64,000 bases of DNA. Source: Lineus longissimus (lineage: Eukaryota > Nemertea > Pilidiophora > Heteronemertea > Lineidae). The notes below the pieces were generated by a model. That model was not told the DNA's origin and searched no databases. It saw only the letters and a list, made by a program, of their open reading frames with translations. The DNA is taken from positions 15,812,109 through 15,876,108 of the forward strand of contig NC_088325.1 of NCBI RefSeq assembly GCF_910592395.1, written 5' to 3'. Made by a program: the position numbers and the translations under genes. Within the stretch, counting starts at the first letter, position 1. Each line of letters opens with the position of its first letter. Positions 63,701-64,000 of the stretch are shown piece by piece.

Positions 63701-64000
63701 TACATCTCACCCTTTGGAGAGAGCAACTTACTATCTTTGAGACACCTTAGCTCCTCACCCAGTATATCTCACCCTTTGGAAAGAGCAACCTACTGTCTTT
63801 GAGACACCTTCAATAGCTAGCTCCTCACCAAGTACACCTCACCCTTTGGAGAGAGCAACTTGCTATCTTTGAGACACCTTAGCTCCTCACCCAGTACATC
63901 TCACCCTTTGGAGAGAGCAACCTACTGTCTTTGAGACACCTTCGATAGCTAGCTCCTCACCAAGTACACCTCACCCTTTGGAGAGAGCAACTTACTATCT
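60780..64000. repeat. Large minisatellite, 59-72-bp units, runs off the window
   Basis: About 47 units carry TTTGAGACACCTTGAATAGC (or TTCAATAGC, or the shorter TTAGCTCC form), a CAGTACATCTCACCCTTTG joint and AGAGCAACTTACTATC or AGAGCAACCTATTGTC. The commonest step is 69 bases. Units near 60.8-61.1 and 61.9-62.3 kb carry the CCTATTGTC variant, the rest CTTACTATC. On the - strand the latter reads GATA|GTAAGT, a good donor sequence. The - strand frame RCTEEELAIQGVSKIVSCSL stays open across 69-base units only. Confidence 0.93.

Overview
This is eukaryotic DNA, most likely from a marine invertebrate. Genes are split by GT-AG introns of 0.1-5 kb, and the proteins are animal families: a C2H2 zinc-finger protein, SLC16 transporters, RBBP5, C-type lectin domains and BRCT. 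There are CR1/L2-like LINE 3' fragments, a MITE and many minisatellites. I cannot fix the phylum from sequence alone; a lophotrochozoan, ambulacrarian or cephalochordate would all fit.

Layout: (1) 0.1-2.4 kb, + strand six-finger C2H2 protein. (2) 3.6-5.2 kb, + strand small secreted vWA-like protein. (3) 7.7-12.8 kb, + strand SLC16 (monocarboxylate-transporter family) gene A, facing (4) a convergent paralogue, SLC16 gene B, on the - strand at 24.6-16.3 kb. (5) 24.6-32.7 kb, a gene-poor interval. (6) 32.7-38.9 kb, + strand RBBP5, the WD40 subunit of the MLL/SET1-COMPASS H3K4 methyltransferase core. (7) 39-41.2 kb, minisatellites and a dead LINE fragment. (8) 41.8-46.2 kb, + strand secreted protein with two C-type lectin domains. 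(9) 47.9-52.4 kb, candidate exons of an unrecognised gene inside a recent 1.55-kb tandem duplication. (10) 52-60.3 kb, mostly non-coding, with a 307-bp MITE, a second LINE fragment and a damaged BRCT gene fragment. (11) 60.8-64 kb, a minisatellite running off the window.

The outstanding signal is a shared kind of repeat. In three genes (SLC16-A, SLC16-B, RBBP5) the tandem unit spans the 3' end of a coding exon plus its 5' splice site. SLC16-B has 52 copies of the exon end plus donor (one is the true exon). RBBP5 has 24 complete 54-bp units that keep frame, each coding an 18-residue copy of the acidic ASH2L-binding box and each ending in an AAAG|GTGAGT donor of the same phase. SLC16-A has a small version (2-3 copies) at the homologous exon boundary. 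This predicts donor-choice ladders in splicing, and in RBBP5 a protein of about 514 to 928 residues with 1 to 24 copies of the box. The genes show no shared pathway; the repeats link them by mechanism, not function. All exon models were read by eye from splice consensus and conserved protein sequence, with no transcript data.
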